A stretch of DNA of 64,000 bases from Propionicimonas sp. Lineage in GTDB: Bacteria; Actinomycetota; Actinomycetes; Propionibacteriales; Propionibacteriaceae. Location: the NCBI GenBank assembly GCA_013791955.1, contig VMSW01000007.1, positions 1,054,001 through 1,118,000 of the forward strand, given 5' to 3'. The notes below the pieces were generated by a model, which was not told the DNA's origin, ran no database searches, and worked only from the letters and a program-made list of their open reading frames with translations. Of this stretch, positions 8,753 to 17,638 are shown piece by piece. Numbering within the stretch: the first letter of the stretch is position 1; every line of letters starts with the position of its first letter. The translations under genes and the position numbers were made by a program.

Positions 8753-9936
8753 ACCAGGCGCCGCTCAGCGAGGCTGGCCAGATAGCCGGCGTAATTCCGC
8801 CTAGTCTCGGCCACCGAGTCGCCGCCGAACTTCTCCAGCGCCACTTCGGCCAGCACCAACGCAACCATCGCCTCGGCGACTACCCCGGCTGCCGGAACCG
8901 CGCACACGTCCGAGCGCTGATGGTGTGCCTGGGCGGGCTCACCAGTGACCACATCGATGGTTCGCAGGGCATTCGGGACGGTGGCGATCGGCTTCATCGC
9001 GGCGCGCACCCGCAGTGGTTCGCCGTTACTCATGCCGCCTTCGGTGCCACCGGAGCGGTTCGATAGCCGCTCAATACGTTCACTGCCGGGCTGAATCTCG
9101 TCGTGGGCCAGGCTTCCTGGCGTGGCGGCCAGGCCGAAGCCATCCCCGACTTCGACCCCCTTGATGGCCTGAATGCCCATCAGGGCACCGGCCAGCTTGG
9201 CGTCCAGGCGACGGTCACCCTGAATGTGCGAACCCAGGCCCGGCGGCAACCCGTAGGCGATCACTTCGACCACGCCCCCGAGGGTGTCGCCAGCAGTCTT
9301 GGCCGCCTCAATCGCGGCCTGCATCGCCAAGCTGGACCCCTGATCGAAGCAGCGCACCGGATCGGCATCGATGGCGGCCAGATCCGCAAAGACCGGCAAG
9401 GCGGAGCCAGCCGCGCCGACCGACCCGATTCGCACCACGTGACTAAGAATCTCGATCCCGAAGGCCTGCTGCAGGAAGTTGGCCGCAACCCGGCCAAGGG
9501 CCACTCGGGCAGCAGTTTCTCGAGCTGAAGCTCGTTCCAGAATGGGCCGCGCCTCAGGCCAGTCGTATTTCTGCATGCCAGCGAGGTCCGCGTGGCCCGG
9601 GCGGGGGCGAGTGAGGGCGGCGCCGCGAGCCTGTTCGGCGAGGTCTTCGGGATCGACCGGATCAGCGGCCATCACCGTGGCCCACTTGGGCCACTCAGAG
9701 TTGCCGATCATGATCGCGATCGGCGAGCCGAGGGTCTCGCCGTGGCGCAGCCCGGCTAACACGGTCACCTCATCGGCCTCGAACTTCATCCGCGCGCCTC
9801 GCCCGGCGCCCAATCGGCGCCGGGCAAGCGCGTCGGCGAGGTCAGCGGTGGTCACCGCCACGTGGGCGGGAAGCCCCTCAATTGTGGCGACCAAGGCCGG
9901 GCCGTGGGACTCCCCCGCAGTCAAGTAACGAAGCAC
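8749..9936 (-). CDS. aroC: Chorismate synthase
   Basis: AroC (395 residues) makes chorismate from EPSP with reduced FMN as cofactor. The N-terminal [12 protein letters not shown] signature, the [13 protein letters not shown] segment, the [11 protein letters not shown] region, the [13 protein letters not shown] helix and the [13 protein letters not shown] motif are intact. Length is normal. It starts with GTG and is the first gene of the aroC-aroK-aroB-PaiB operon. A -10-like TAGGCT ends only about six bases before the GTG, so the transcript may be leaderless. Confidence 0.97.
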   Translation of the reverse strand: MLRYLTAGESHGPALVATIEGLPAHVAVTTADLADALARRRLGAGRGARMKFEADEVTVLAGLRHGETLGSPIAIMIGNSEWPKWATVMAADPVDPEDLAEQARGAALTRPRPGHADLAGMQKYDWPEARPILERASARETAARVALGRVAANFLQQAFGIEILSHVVRIGSVGAAGSALPVFADLAAIDADPVRCFDQGSSLAMQAAIEAAKTAGDTLGGVVEVIAYGLPPGLGSHIQGDRRLDAKLAGALMGIQAIKGVEVGDGFGLAATPGSLAHDEIQPGSERIERLSNRSGGTEGGMSNGEPLRVRAAMKPIATVPNALRTIDVVTGEPAQAHHQRSDVCAVPAAGVVAEAMVALVLAEVALEKFGGDSVAETRRNYAGYLASLAERRLV

Positions 9937-9942
9937 TGCGTC

Positions 9943-9948
9943 AGCCTA
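9943..9948 (-). promoter_or_regulatory. Candidate -10 element of aroC, leaderless spacing
   Basis: TAGGCT on the minus strand, with six bases to the GTG at 9936. The usual 6-7 nt spacer would place transcription at or next to the start codon. It lies in the palindrome AGCCTAGGCT (9943-9952). Confidence 0.35.
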
Positions 9949-10129
9949 GGCTCACTGCCTCGCATATGACCAATGATGCGCACCGCACGCCCTCTTTGAA
10001 GGTCCCCGGTACGGCGCCTTGCCTAACAACGCGGGCCCACCCCGGGCCGTGAGCCACATGCGAACTCGAGCCCAGTCACCCTGGATGCGCAGCTAGCGGC
10101 CGCCCCATCTGCCGAATAGGGCCGTCTGG

Positions 10130-10576
10130 CTACGTGCGGCTAGAGCGCCACGATCCCAAACTCCAGTCGAAGAGAGAGTTGCAGGCCCAGGTTGCGGAGT
10201 CGCCATCGCAGGTTCCAGCCGCGAAGTTGATCACACGACTCTCCGGGAAATCCAGGTTGCAGACCGCCACCTTGTTATACCCCAGAGTGTTGTGGCAGAC
10301 ACCGTCATATTGGGTGGAGGTGCCCGCCGCATTTCGCACCTCCAAGAGTGCTCCCGCGCGCTTTCCGTCGGCCTTCGTATCCTTCACATACATTTTGTCG
10401 CCGTAGGCTACCCAACAGACTGTTGCACCGGTAACGGTCGCAGTTGCTGTGCAAGATGCCGGCCATGAAGAAGCGGTTCCCTGGTGTGGGGTGGGGTAGT
10501 CGGTTGAGGCCCATGCTGGGGCACATACCGTAGAGATTAAGAGTGCTGCTGCACCTATGGAGACAGATTTCCACAT
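10130..10576 (-). CDS. Small secreted cysteine-rich protein of unknown function
   Basis: A 148-residue exported protein. The first 23 residues form a Sec signal peptide with a hydrophobic core (GAAALLISTV) and an AWA-S cleavage site. The mature part has six cysteines (42, 54, 94, 106, 123, 132), enough for three disulfides, and a YVKDTKADGKRA segment that, from memory, occurs in small secreted actinomycete proteins of unknown role. The start was chosen because AGGAAGG sits seven bases before this ATG; a longer reading lacks such a site. A promoter-like pair lies upstream at 10606-10634. Base composition looks less GC-rich than the neighbours, hinting at recent acquisition. It sits between aroC and mltG. 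Confidence 0.75.
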   Translation of the reverse strand: MWKSVSIGAAALLISTVCAPAWASTDYPTPHQGTASSWPASCTATATVTGATVCWVAYGDKMYVKDTKADGKRAGALLEVRNAAGTSTQYDGVCHNTLGYNKVAVCNLDFPESRVINFAAGTCDGDSATWACNSLFDWSLGSWRSSRT

Positions 10577-10605
10577 TACGATACCTTCCTGGGAGTTTAG
10601 CTGAG

Positions 10606-10634
10606 ACGCTACACCAGACACCCCACCTTGTTAA
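10606..10634 (-). promoter_or_regulatory. Sigma-70-type promoter of the small secreted protein
   Basis: On the minus strand, TTAACA (10629-10634) and TAGCGT (10606-10611) are separated by 17 bases and precede the start codon by about 30 bases, with the AGGAAGG ribosome site in between. Confidence 0.5.
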
Positions 10635-11148
10635 GGCGTCCGTTCCGAAGAGGCATGACCGTGCCTGACTCCATTGGTGCCGGGTTGCGGAATGATGAGA
10701 GAGTTGGGTCGACTGCGCGCTGCCGAGGCAATAAAGCCCATCCCGTTGCCTCAATCCGGCCTCGGGTGTGAAAGACCCGTCATCGGGAAATGTCGGGAGC
10801 ATGGACTTCGCAGATCGGTATCGGTTCGCACGTTAGCGAACGAAGTGGGCCACGAAGGCAATCCCGGCTCGCCGAATCGCCCTCGGCTCGCGGCACCGCC
10901 GCAGACGCAGCCCTCGTCCGTGCACCTTCTCGGTGGCGCCATCCAGGAGCCTCATGTGCCAAGACCGCTGGGTGGACTTGGCCTATCGAGCAACGGGGGC
11001 CAAATCGGGGTGGATAATGCGCTTGCGAAGGCCGAGCATCTCAAGCAGGGCCTACATCAGTCGACGATCCAACCCCAGCACGGTCGGCGAAATTGCTCTT
11101 CACCCACTAATCCTTGCATGGGACCTTCCGCAGCTGCGGCCTGTATTG
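10635..11148 (+). other. Region of about 510 bp with no recognisable gene
   Basis: No frame on either strand gives a convincing product here; the open frames are short or of nonsense composition, and no tRNA-like element was seen. The stretch contains a small perfect hairpin at 10824-10841 (GTTCGC stem, six-base loop) and the palindrome CCGCAGCTGCGG at 11128-11139, just past the mltG stop. It may be the scar of a lost gene, since aroE often sits here in actinobacteria, or may hold an untranslated RNA; neither is shown. Confidence 0.5.
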
Positions 11149-12297
11149 TCACTTGCCGTAGCAGACCTTGTGGTTCGCGTCGTTCGCCTGACACCATTGC
11201 AGGTATTTGTCCTTGCCAGCGAGAAATTCGTTGTAATCGGCCGTGAACAATGTCTCACCAGTAGACGGATTGACGGTGATGAAGTAGATCCAGTCGCCAT
11301 CCGCTGGGTTGAGCGCGGCTTCGATTGCGGCCTTGCCCGGATTCGAGATCGGGCCAGGCGGCAGGCCCTTGTGCTTGCGGGTGTTGTAGGGCGAGTTCAC
11401 GGCCAGGTCAGCATCCGTGAGGTTCATCACGCCGGTCTTGCGGACGGCGTAGGCAATGGTTGAGTCCATCCCCAAAGGCATACCGGCCTTCACCCGGTTG
11501 TAGATCACCCGCGCGACCTTGGGCCGATCATCAGCCTTGAACACTTCCTTCTCAACGATGCTCGCAGCGATGAGTGCTTGGTACGGCGTGAGCTTCAGCT
11601 TCTGGGCCCTCGCCTCAATGTCCAGGCCGGTCGCGACCTGTTCAAACTGACTGGTAGCCACTTTGATCACCGCGGACGCGGTCGGCTGATCGGGCAGCTC
11701 ATAGGTGTCGGGGAACAGGAACCCCTCCAGGCCGTTCTTGGCCCACTTGGGCAGGCCGAGGTTCTTCCAGTCCTTGTAGGCAGCCTTGAAGTCCGCCTCG
11801 GGCACCCCACTCGCCTTCGCCATCACGGCCGTCTGTTGCTCGATCCACTTGCCCTCTTTCAAGGTCATCCTGGTGCGCACCAGATTGGCCTTGTCGAGCA
11901 GCATGTTCAGCGCGGTTGCCGCAGGTAGCTGGGTTTTCAGGTTGTACTTGCCAGCCTGAATGGATTTCGAGTTCGGGTTCGCCGAAGCGGCCCGGTTGAA
12001 CGCCTTGGCCGATTTCACCACGTCGGCCTGCACGAGGATCTCAGCGATCTTGGTTGAGGTTGCCCCCTTGGGGATCACCACGACCACCGCGGCTACGCCA
12101 TCACCTAGGTAGTCCTCGGCGGTGCGGTAGTCCATCCAGGCGGCCTGAGCCTTGCTGAAGACAAACCAGCCGCCGCCCAGCAGGACGACGAAGCTCAAGA
12201 TCACCGCGAACGCTGACCGCGCCCGGTAGCCGACCTCTTTGTAGTCGATCTGGCCGCTATCGGGATCGCGCCACTCGCCCGGGTTCGGATTGCTCAT
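11149..12297 (-). CDS. mltG: Endolytic peptidoglycan transglycosylase MltG (YceG-like)
   Basis: MltG (382 residues) is a membrane-anchored lytic transglycosylase that cuts nascent glycan strands and so limits their length. A cytoplasmic N-terminus of about 28 residues is followed by one membrane helix (29-48), a LysM-like region, and the YceG catalytic domain. The catalytic glutamate is Glu249 in IAASIVEKE, and the typical DRPKVARVIYNRV, MPLGMDSTIAYA and SPYNTRKHKGLPPGPISNPG motifs follow. It lies downstream of ruvX and alaS in the standard actinobacterial order; aroE, which often follows, is absent. Confidence 0.95.
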   Translation of the reverse strand: MSNPNPGEWRDPDSGQIDYKEVGYRARSAFAVILSFVVLLGGGWFVFSKAQAAWMDYRTAEDYLGDGVAAVVVVIPKGATSTKIAEILVQADVVKSAKAFNRAASANPNSKSIQAGKYNLKTQLPAATALNMLLDKANLVRTRMTLKEGKWIEQQTAVMAKASGVPEADFKAAYKDWKNLGLPKWAKNGLEGFLFPDTYELPDQPTASAVIKVATSQFEQVATGLDIEARAQKLKLTPYQALIAASIVEKEVFKADDRPKVARVIYNRVKAGMPLGMDSTIAYAVRKTGVMNLTDADLAVNSPYNTRKHKGLPPGPISNPGKAAIEAALNPADGDWIYFITVNPSTGETLFTADYNEFLAGKDKYLQWCQANDANHKVCYGK

Positions 12298-12322
12298 TCC
12301 GCTTTCGCCCTTCCTGGACTCA

Positions 12323-12778
12323 TCAGCCGTGATGATACTGCTCGCCGGCCGGACGGCCGGTGTTCCGCTCCTGCTGCAATGCTGTCTCCAAGAGTGCCAC
12401 AGCGGCCGCCTGGTCGATCACTGAGCGCTGCTTGCGGGTATTTCGCCCAACACCGGAGAGCTGCCGAGAGGCAGCGGCGGTGGTCATTCGCTCATCCACC
12501 AGCCGCAACGGCAGCTCCGGTAGCACCGCCGCGAGTTCATCAGCCACGGCAAGCATCGCGACGGCCGCCGGCCCGTCCTCACCGGCAAGATTGCGCGGTA
12601 GACCGAGAATCAGCTCGATCGGCTCATACTCGGCCACCAACGCGACCACTCTGGTGATCGCACCTGGCCCGGCCGCGATCGTCTCCACCGGGAAGGCCAG
12701 CAAAGCATCGCGGTCGCTGGCCGCGACCCCGATTCGGGCCTTTCCCCAATCGAGGGCCAACCGGACGCCGCGACGCAC
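12323..12778 (-). CDS. ruvX: Putative pre-16S rRNA nuclease RuvX/YqgF
   Basis: A 151-residue RNase H-fold protein of the YqgF family, which trims the 5' end of pre-16S rRNA. The N-terminal strand LALDWGKARIGVAASD carries the first catalytic aspartate, and LILGLPRNLAGEDG, LRLVDERMTTAAA and IDQAAAVALLE complete the family motifs. Here DWG replaces the more usual DxG/DPG wording, with the aspartate kept. It lies four bases after alaS and 25 bases before mltG, in one operon. Confidence 0.92.
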   Translation of the reverse strand: MRRGVRLALDWGKARIGVAASDRDALLAFPVETIAAGPGAITRVVALVAEYEPIELILGLPRNLAGEDGPAAVAMLAVADELAAVLPELPLRLVDERMTTAAASRQLSGVGRNTRKQRSVIDQAAAVALLETALQQERNTGRPAGEQYHHG

Positions 12779-12782
12779 CGGG

Positions 12783-15431
12783 TCAGCCGACCAATGCGGC
12801 GCCGATAGCGCTCAGCGCGGCCTCGGCACCATCCAGATCGGTGCCGCCGCCCTGAGCCAGATCATCGCGCCCGCCACCGCGGCCGCCCAAGGACGGCGCA
12901 CCAGCGGCCACCAACGCACCGGCCTTGGCACCGGAGTCTCGAGCTGCCTGGCTCGTGGCCACGATCAGCACCGGCTTGCCTTGACCGCCAACCAGCGCCA
13001 CGACCCCAGGACGGGCGCCGAAGGCGTCTCGCACCTGCATCGCGAGGGTGCGTAGGTCATCGCCGCTAGTGCCAGGCAGATGCTTGGCCACGTAGCTGTA
13101 GCTGCCGAGGGTCGCTGCACTGGCAACCAGGCTCGGCACCTCGGCCAGCAACTGCTGGGCCCTTAGGTTGGCGATTTCCTTCTCGGCGTTCTTAACCTGA
13201 TCGATCAATCGGGCCACCCGCTCGGGCACCTGGTCGGGCTGTACCTTGAGCAGATCAGCCAGCCCGGTGACCAACGCCCGCTCCTTGGCCAGGCTCGCGA
13301 AGGCGTCCGCCGAGACAAAGGCCTCCACCCGGCGCAACCCAGAACCGACCGAGGATTCAGTCATCAAGGTCAGCAGGCCGATCTGGGAGGTGCTGGCCAC
13401 ATGGGTGCCACCACAAAGCTCTCTCGACCACGGACCGCCGAGTTCGACCATCCGCACGGTCTCGCCATACTTCTCGCCGAACATCGCCTGAGCCCCCAGG
13501 GCTTTGGCCTGGGTCAGCGGCATCTCGGTTGCGCTCACCTCATAGTCAGATCGAATCGCCTCGTTGGCGACCCCTTCCAGCTCCTGCTTCATCGCCGGGC
13601 TCAAAGCGGCCACCGCGTTGAAGTCGAAGCGCAGATAGCCGGGCTTGTTGTAGGAACCAGCCTGATGCGTGCCCTGGCCTAGCAACTGGCGCAGGGCGGC
13701 GTTCACGATGTGAGTGGCGGTGTGCGCCTGGCAAGCGCCGTGGCGCGCCGCAGCGTCCACATTGGCAAATACCTGTGCTCCGGTGGCCAACTCGCCGTCG
13801 GCCACCCGCACCTTGTGCACGATCAGACCTTGCACTGGACGTTGCACATCGAGCACTTCCAGGCTTAGACCGTCGCCGGTGATCAGACCGGTATCGGCAT
13901 CCTGGCCGCCAGCTTCGGCGTAGAAGGGCGTCTCTTCAAGCACCACTTCAACCACCGAACCGGGGGTGGCCCGCTCGATCAGTTGGCCATCGGCGACGAT
14001 CCCGCGCACCTTGGTCTCGGCGCTGAGTTCAGTGAAACCAAGGAACGGCACTTCACCGGTGCCGCGCAGCGTCCGGTACGCCTCGGTGGCGACGGCACCG
14101 CCCTTCTTGGACTTCGCATCAGCCTTGGCCCGATCGCGCTGCTCAGTCATCAGCTTGGTGAAACCGTCGCGATCAACGCTGAGACCCTGCTCGGCGGCCA
14201 TTTCCAAGGTCAGATCGATCGGGAAGCCGTAGGTGTCGTGCAGTTGGAAAGCCTGCTCGCCACTCAGCCGCGCCGCCTGGGCCTGCTTGGCCTGTACCGC
14301 AGCTAGGTCAAAGATCTGCGTGCCAGCGGCCAGGGTGCGGCGGAACGCCTCTTCCTCGGCGTAGGCGATCTGGGAGACCCGCTCCCATTCGGTGATGATC
14401 TCGGGGTAGGAGGTCTGCATTACGTCCCGGCTCACCGGTAGCAGTTCCGGCAGTACCGGGTCGTTGACGCCCAGCAGTCGCATCGCCCGGATACTGCGGC
14501 GCAGCAGCCGACGCAGCACGTAACCGCGCGCCTCATTGCCCGGAGTGACGCCATCAGTCATCAGCATCAGCGAGGAGCGGATGTGGTCGGCGACCACCCG
14601 CATCCGCACATCGTCATCACTGACGCGGCCATAGGCGCGACCAGACAGCTCCGCGGCCTTGGTCAGAACCGGGCGCACCTCGTCGATTTCGTACATGTTC
14701 TCGACGCCCTGCAACAGGTAGGCAACCCGCTCCAGGCCCATGCCGGTGTCGATGTTCTTGGCTGGCAGTGGACGGGCCACATCGAAATCATCCTTGGCCC
14801 GCACGGCCGACAGCTCTTCGGTCTGGAACACCAGGTTCCAGATCTCCAGGAAGCGATCTTCATCGGCCTCTGGCCCGCCGTCGGCACCGAATTCCTTGCC
14901 CCGGTCGACGTAGATTTCCGAACACGGTCCGCCCGGCCCAGGCACACCCATGTGCCAGTAGTTGTCTTTCAGCCCGCGCCGCTGGATCCGCTGCGTGGGC
15001 ACGCCCACCTTTCGCCAAAGATCAGCGCCCTCGTCATCGTCGTAGTAGACCGTCACCCAGATGCGCTCCGGGTCGAAGCCGTAGTTGCCAGCCTCAACGC
15101 TGCCGGTAACCAACTCCCAGGCGAACTCGATCGCGCCTTCTTTGAAGTAGTCGCCGAAGGAGAAGTTGCCGTTCATCTGGAAGAACGTGCCATGCCGGGT
15201 GGTCTTACCCACCTCTTCGATGTCGAGGGTGCGCACGCACTTCTGCACACTGGCCGCCCGGGGCCAGGGCGCATCTTCGGCGCCGGTGAAGTAGGGCTTG
15301 AACGGCACCATGCCCGCATTGACGAACAGCAGCGTCGGGTCGTTGTAGAGCAGGGGTGCGGACGGCACTATCGTGTGCCCCCGCGCGGCGAAGTAGTCGA
15401 GGAATCGACGCCGGATTTCGGCGGTTTGCAT
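12783..15431 (-). CDS. alaS: Alanyl-tRNA synthetase
   Basis: AlaRS (882 residues) charges tRNA-Ala. The class II catalytic core (N-terminal MQTAEIRRRFLDYFAARGH, LLYNDPTLLFVNAGMVPFK, FFQMNGNFSFGDYF), the editing domain with the zinc-binding HTATH and ELCGGTHV motifs, and the C-terminal DHHA1 domain rich in GG and GRGGGRDDLAQGGG are all present. Length is normal. It begins 57 bases after the DUF6167 gene stop and continues into ruvX and mltG. Confidence 0.98.
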   Translation of the reverse strand: MQTAEIRRRFLDYFAARGHTIVPSAPLLYNDPTLLFVNAGMVPFKPYFTGAEDAPWPRAASVQKCVRTLDIEEVGKTTRHGTFFQMNGNFSFGDYFKEGAIEFAWELVTGSVEAGNYGFDPERIWVTVYYDDDEGADLWRKVGVPTQRIQRRGLKDNYWHMGVPGPGGPCSEIYVDRGKEFGADGGPEADEDRFLEIWNLVFQTEELSAVRAKDDFDVARPLPAKNIDTGMGLERVAYLLQGVENMYEIDEVRPVLTKAAELSGRAYGRVSDDDVRMRVVADHIRSSLMLMTDGVTPGNEARGYVLRRLLRRSIRAMRLLGVNDPVLPELLPVSRDVMQTSYPEIITEWERVSQIAYAEEEAFRRTLAAGTQIFDLAAVQAKQAQAARLSGEQAFQLHDTYGFPIDLTLEMAAEQGLSVDRDGFTKLMTEQRDRAKADAKSKKGGAVATEAYRTLRGTGEVPFLGFTELSAETKVRGIVADGQLIERATPGSVVEVVLEETPFYAEAGGQDADTGLITGDGLSLEVLDVQRPVQGLIVHKVRVADGELATGAQVFANVDAAARHGACQAHTATHIVNAALRQLLGQGTHQAGSYNKPGYLRFDFNAVAALSPAMKQELEGVANEAIRSDYEVSATEMPLTQAKALGAQAMFGEKYGETVRMVELGGPWSRELCGGTHVASTSQIGLLTLMTESSVGSGLRRVEAFVSADAFASLAKERALVTGLADLLKVQPDQVPERVARLIDQVKNAEKEIANLRAQQLLAEVPSLVASAATLGSYSYVAKHLPGTSGDDLRTLAMQVRDAFGARPGVVALVGGQGKPVLIVATSQAARDSGAKAGALVAAGAPSLGGRGGGRDDLAQGGGTDLDGAEAALSAIGAALVG

Positions 15432-15488
15432 GTGGTTATCTCCTGATTGGTCGGGGTTGCGAGTCAGCTCTCCTGGACGGGATCGGGT

Positions 15489-15719
15489 TCACCCGTCCAG
15501 GCCGGTAGCCTCCCGCAACTCCTCTTCACGCTCGGCGGTGGCCTGCGCCACGTTCTTGAAGAACTCCCCCAGCCAGGTGGTCGCGCCCTCTTGGGTACGG
15601 GCGATCTGATCGGCCACGCCCTTGGGGGTGAACCGCTCGTAGTATTCCTTGCCTTTGAAGATGATCAGGGCGGCCAGGCCAATACCGACGGCGAACCAGA
15701 ACAGTCGCTTGCCCATCAC
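15489..15719 (-). CDS. Small DUF6167-like membrane protein
   Basis: A 76-residue protein with one N-terminal membrane helix (about residues 5-22) and an amphipathic, charged C-terminal helix ending in AEREEELREATGL. It resembles the DUF6167 proteins that precede alaS in many actinobacteria. It overlaps the DUF948 gene by four bases when read from GTG 15719, or by one base from ATG 15716. A role with DUF948 in the envelope is likely but unproven. Confidence 0.8.
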   Translation of the reverse strand: MMGKRLFWFAVGIGLAALIIFKGKEYYERFTPKGVADQIARTQEGATTWLGEFFKNVAQATAEREEELREATGLDG

Positions 15720-16093
15720 TTCGCCTTTCGCTTGGCGCTGACGGCCTGGCGCAACCCGTAGGTGAAGGCGGCGGTCTTGATCAGCGGCCCGCCCAGGGTC
15801 GCGGAGAACACGGTGGAGAGCTGCGCGGCGTTCTCGGTCACGATGCTGGCATTCGCGCTCACCTTCGCGAGGTCGTTGGTGACCAGGCTCAGTTTGCCCA
15901 ACTCATCGTTGGTGGCGGTGACGGTGCCTTTCAGCTCCACCAGGATCGGGACGGTGTTGTGCCCGATATCCCGGACGGCCAGTCGGGTCTCCTCCAGCAC
16001 GCGGCCAAGCTTCAGCAGCGGCACCGCGCTGAACCCGACCAGGGCCACTGCGGCCATGGCTGCGATCAGACCGGCGATCTCTCCGACGGACAT
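15716..16093 (-). CDS. DUF948 domain-containing membrane protein
   Basis: A 125-residue protein with one N-terminal membrane helix (EIAGLIAAMAAVALVGFSAV) followed by a long helical region with heptad-like spacing (LEETRLAVRDIG through ATNDELGKLS), as in the DUF948 family. It is followed by the DUF6167 gene and alaS, the usual order in this phylum. Function unknown; the layout suits a structural or scaffold protein at the inner membrane. Confidence 0.85.
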   Translation of the reverse strand: MSVGEIAGLIAAMAAVALVGFSAVPLLKLGRVLEETRLAVRDIGHNTVPILVELKGTVTATNDELGKLSLVTNDLAKVSANASIVTENAAQLSTVFSATLGGPLIKTAAFTYGLRQAVSAKRKAK

Positions 16094-16132
16094 GGGCTAC
16101 CTCGCTGATCAGGGGACGGCGTTGACGGGCCA

Positions 16133-16138
16133 AGCCTA
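16133..16138 (-). promoter_or_regulatory. Candidate -10 element of the DUF948-DUF6167-alaS unit
   Basis: TAGGCT on the minus strand, about 40 bp before the DUF948 ATG, in the 66-bp gap after the MFS gene. No clear -35 was seen. Confidence 0.3.
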
Positions 16139-16159
16139 GTGCACCGGCGCAGCGGTGGC

Positions 16160-17638
16160 TTAGCTGCTGGCGCCCGCCGATGGGGTCCACGCCTGCCGGG
16201 ACTTCCGCTCAGCAAACGCGACGGTGAACCCGGCGGCCACCAGCGCCGCCGTGGCCGGTAACAGCATGCTCATCGCCATCGCGGTGCTGAAGCCGGCCTG
16301 CAGTGCAGGTGGCAGCCGTCCGGAACTCTCGGCTTGGGAGGCGGCAGTCGATCCCCCTAGGTGCACAACCAACTGCGCCTGCATCAGCGCCGCGATTGCC
16401 GCGCTGCCCAGCACCGAGCCGACCTGGCGCATCGAGTTGTAGACCCCTGAGCCGGCGCCAGCGTCGGCGCCGGTGAGGTTGTAGGTGGCGCTGGTGCCGA
16501 TGGGCGACCAGGTGAACGCCGCACCCAGGCCCATCAGAGTGGCTGGCAGCAGTAACCGCCACCAAAGGGTTTCGTCGGGCACCAACCAGGCTGCGTACCA
16601 GAACATCGCCGCCGCCATCGTCACCAGCCCACCGGTGGCCAACAGCCGCGGATGCACCCGGTCGACCAGTTTGCCCACCCAAGGAGCCAATAACCCCGAA
16701 AACACCGCCGTGGGGATCGTCTGCAGCGCGGATCTGGTGGGGGTGAAGCCGAGCACCAGTTGGTAGTAGAACATCATCGGCATCGCACTGGCCGTCACTG
16801 AAACCCCCACCATCGCGATCGCGACGTTAGCCAGGGAGAAGTTGCGGTCGGCGAACAGCCGCAATGGCAACAGCGGCTCCCCACGTCCGACTCGCTGCCA
16901 AGTCAGGAAGCCAGCCAACATCACGATGCCGAAGGCGAGCAGGCTCCAAACGCTGATCGGGCCCCAGATCTGGCCCCAGTTGAAGCCTTCGCCCTCCTGA
17001 ATGGCGAAGACGATGCTGAACAGCGCCACCGACCAAAGTGCCACCCCGGGCAAGTCGAAGCGGTGGCTGTGGGTCTCCAGCACCGGGACGAAGCGCCGGG
17101 CCAGCACAAAGCCGAGCACTCCCACCGGGACGTTGACGAAGAAGATCCACTCCCAACCAAGGGCGTCGACGATAAAGCCGCCCAGAATCGGTCCGACCAA
17201 CGTCGCAACCGCGGCCGCGGCTCCCCAAAGACTCATCGCCTGACCGCGGGATTGCGGCGGGAAGGTGCGGGTGATCACCGCCATGGTTTGCGGCGTCAGC
17301 AGGGCGGCCCCAACGCCCTGGGTGGCCCGGGCGATGATCAGCATCTCCACCGAGTTCGACAGGCCACACCAGGCCGAGGCCACGGTGAAGACCACCAGGC
17401 CCAGCAGGTAGATGCGTTTGGGGCCGAAGCGGTCCCCCAGCCGTCCGGTCACCAACAGCGGCACCGCGTAAGTCAGCAGGTAGGCGCTGGTCGCCCACAG
17501 CACCTGATTGATGTCGGCATCCAGGCTCGCCATGATGCGGGGGTTGGCCACGCTGACGATGGTGGTGTCGACCAGGATCATGAAAAACCCGATCACCAGG
17601 GCCCAAAGAGACCGCCAGCTGCCGTTTTGGGCACTCAC
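16160..17638 (-). CDS. MFS transporter, DHA2 (EmrB/QacA) drug-exporter family
   Basis: A 492-residue membrane protein with about 14 hydrophobic helices, typical of the DHA2 branch of the major facilitator superfamily (proton-driven export of drugs or other small molecules). Family signatures include [16 protein letters not shown] near the start, [20 protein letters not shown] (motif A) and [24 protein letters not shown] (motif C). The substrate cannot be told. It starts with GTG and overlaps the rarA stop by four bases (GTGA), so it is co-transcribed with rarA. A PadR-family gene lies divergently beyond rarA; whether it controls this pump is a guess. Confidence 0.92.
   Translation of the reverse strand: MSAQNGSWRSLWALVIGFFMILVDTTIVSVANPRIMASLDADINQVLWATSAYLLTYAVPLLVTGRLGDRFGPKRIYLLGLVVFTVASAWCGLSNSVEMLIIARATQGVGAALLTPQTMAVITRTFPPQSRGQAMSLWGAAAAVATLVGPILGGFIVDALGWEWIFFVNVPVGVLGFVLARRFVPVLETHSHRFDLPGVALWSVALFSIVFAIQEGEGFNWGQIWGPISVWSLLAFGIVMLAGFLTWQRVGRGEPLLPLRLFADRNFSLANVAIAMVGVSVTASAMPMMFYYQLVLGFTPTRSALQTIPTAVFSGLLAPWVGKLVDRVHPRLLATGGLVTMAAAMFWYAAWLVPDETLWWRLLLPATLMGLGAAFTWSPIGTSATYNLTGADAGAGSGVYNSMRQVGSVLGSAAIAALMQAQLVVHLGGSTAASQAESSGRLPPALQAGFSTAMAMSMLLPATAALVAAGFTVAFAERKSRQAWTPSAGASS

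Noticed and set aside
11128..11139. Palindrome CCGCAGCTGCGG after mltG as a terminator
   Set aside because: The stem is only four pairs with a four-base loop and no T-run; too weak to call.
10674..11246. Plus-strand open frame of 190 codons in the gap before mltG
   Set aside because: Composition is nonsense-like, it runs into the antisense of mltG, and no ribosome site or homology was recognised.
14583..15446. Plus-strand frame of 287 codons
   Set aside because: It is wholly antisense to alaS and rich in His/Gly/Val as expected of a mirror frame.
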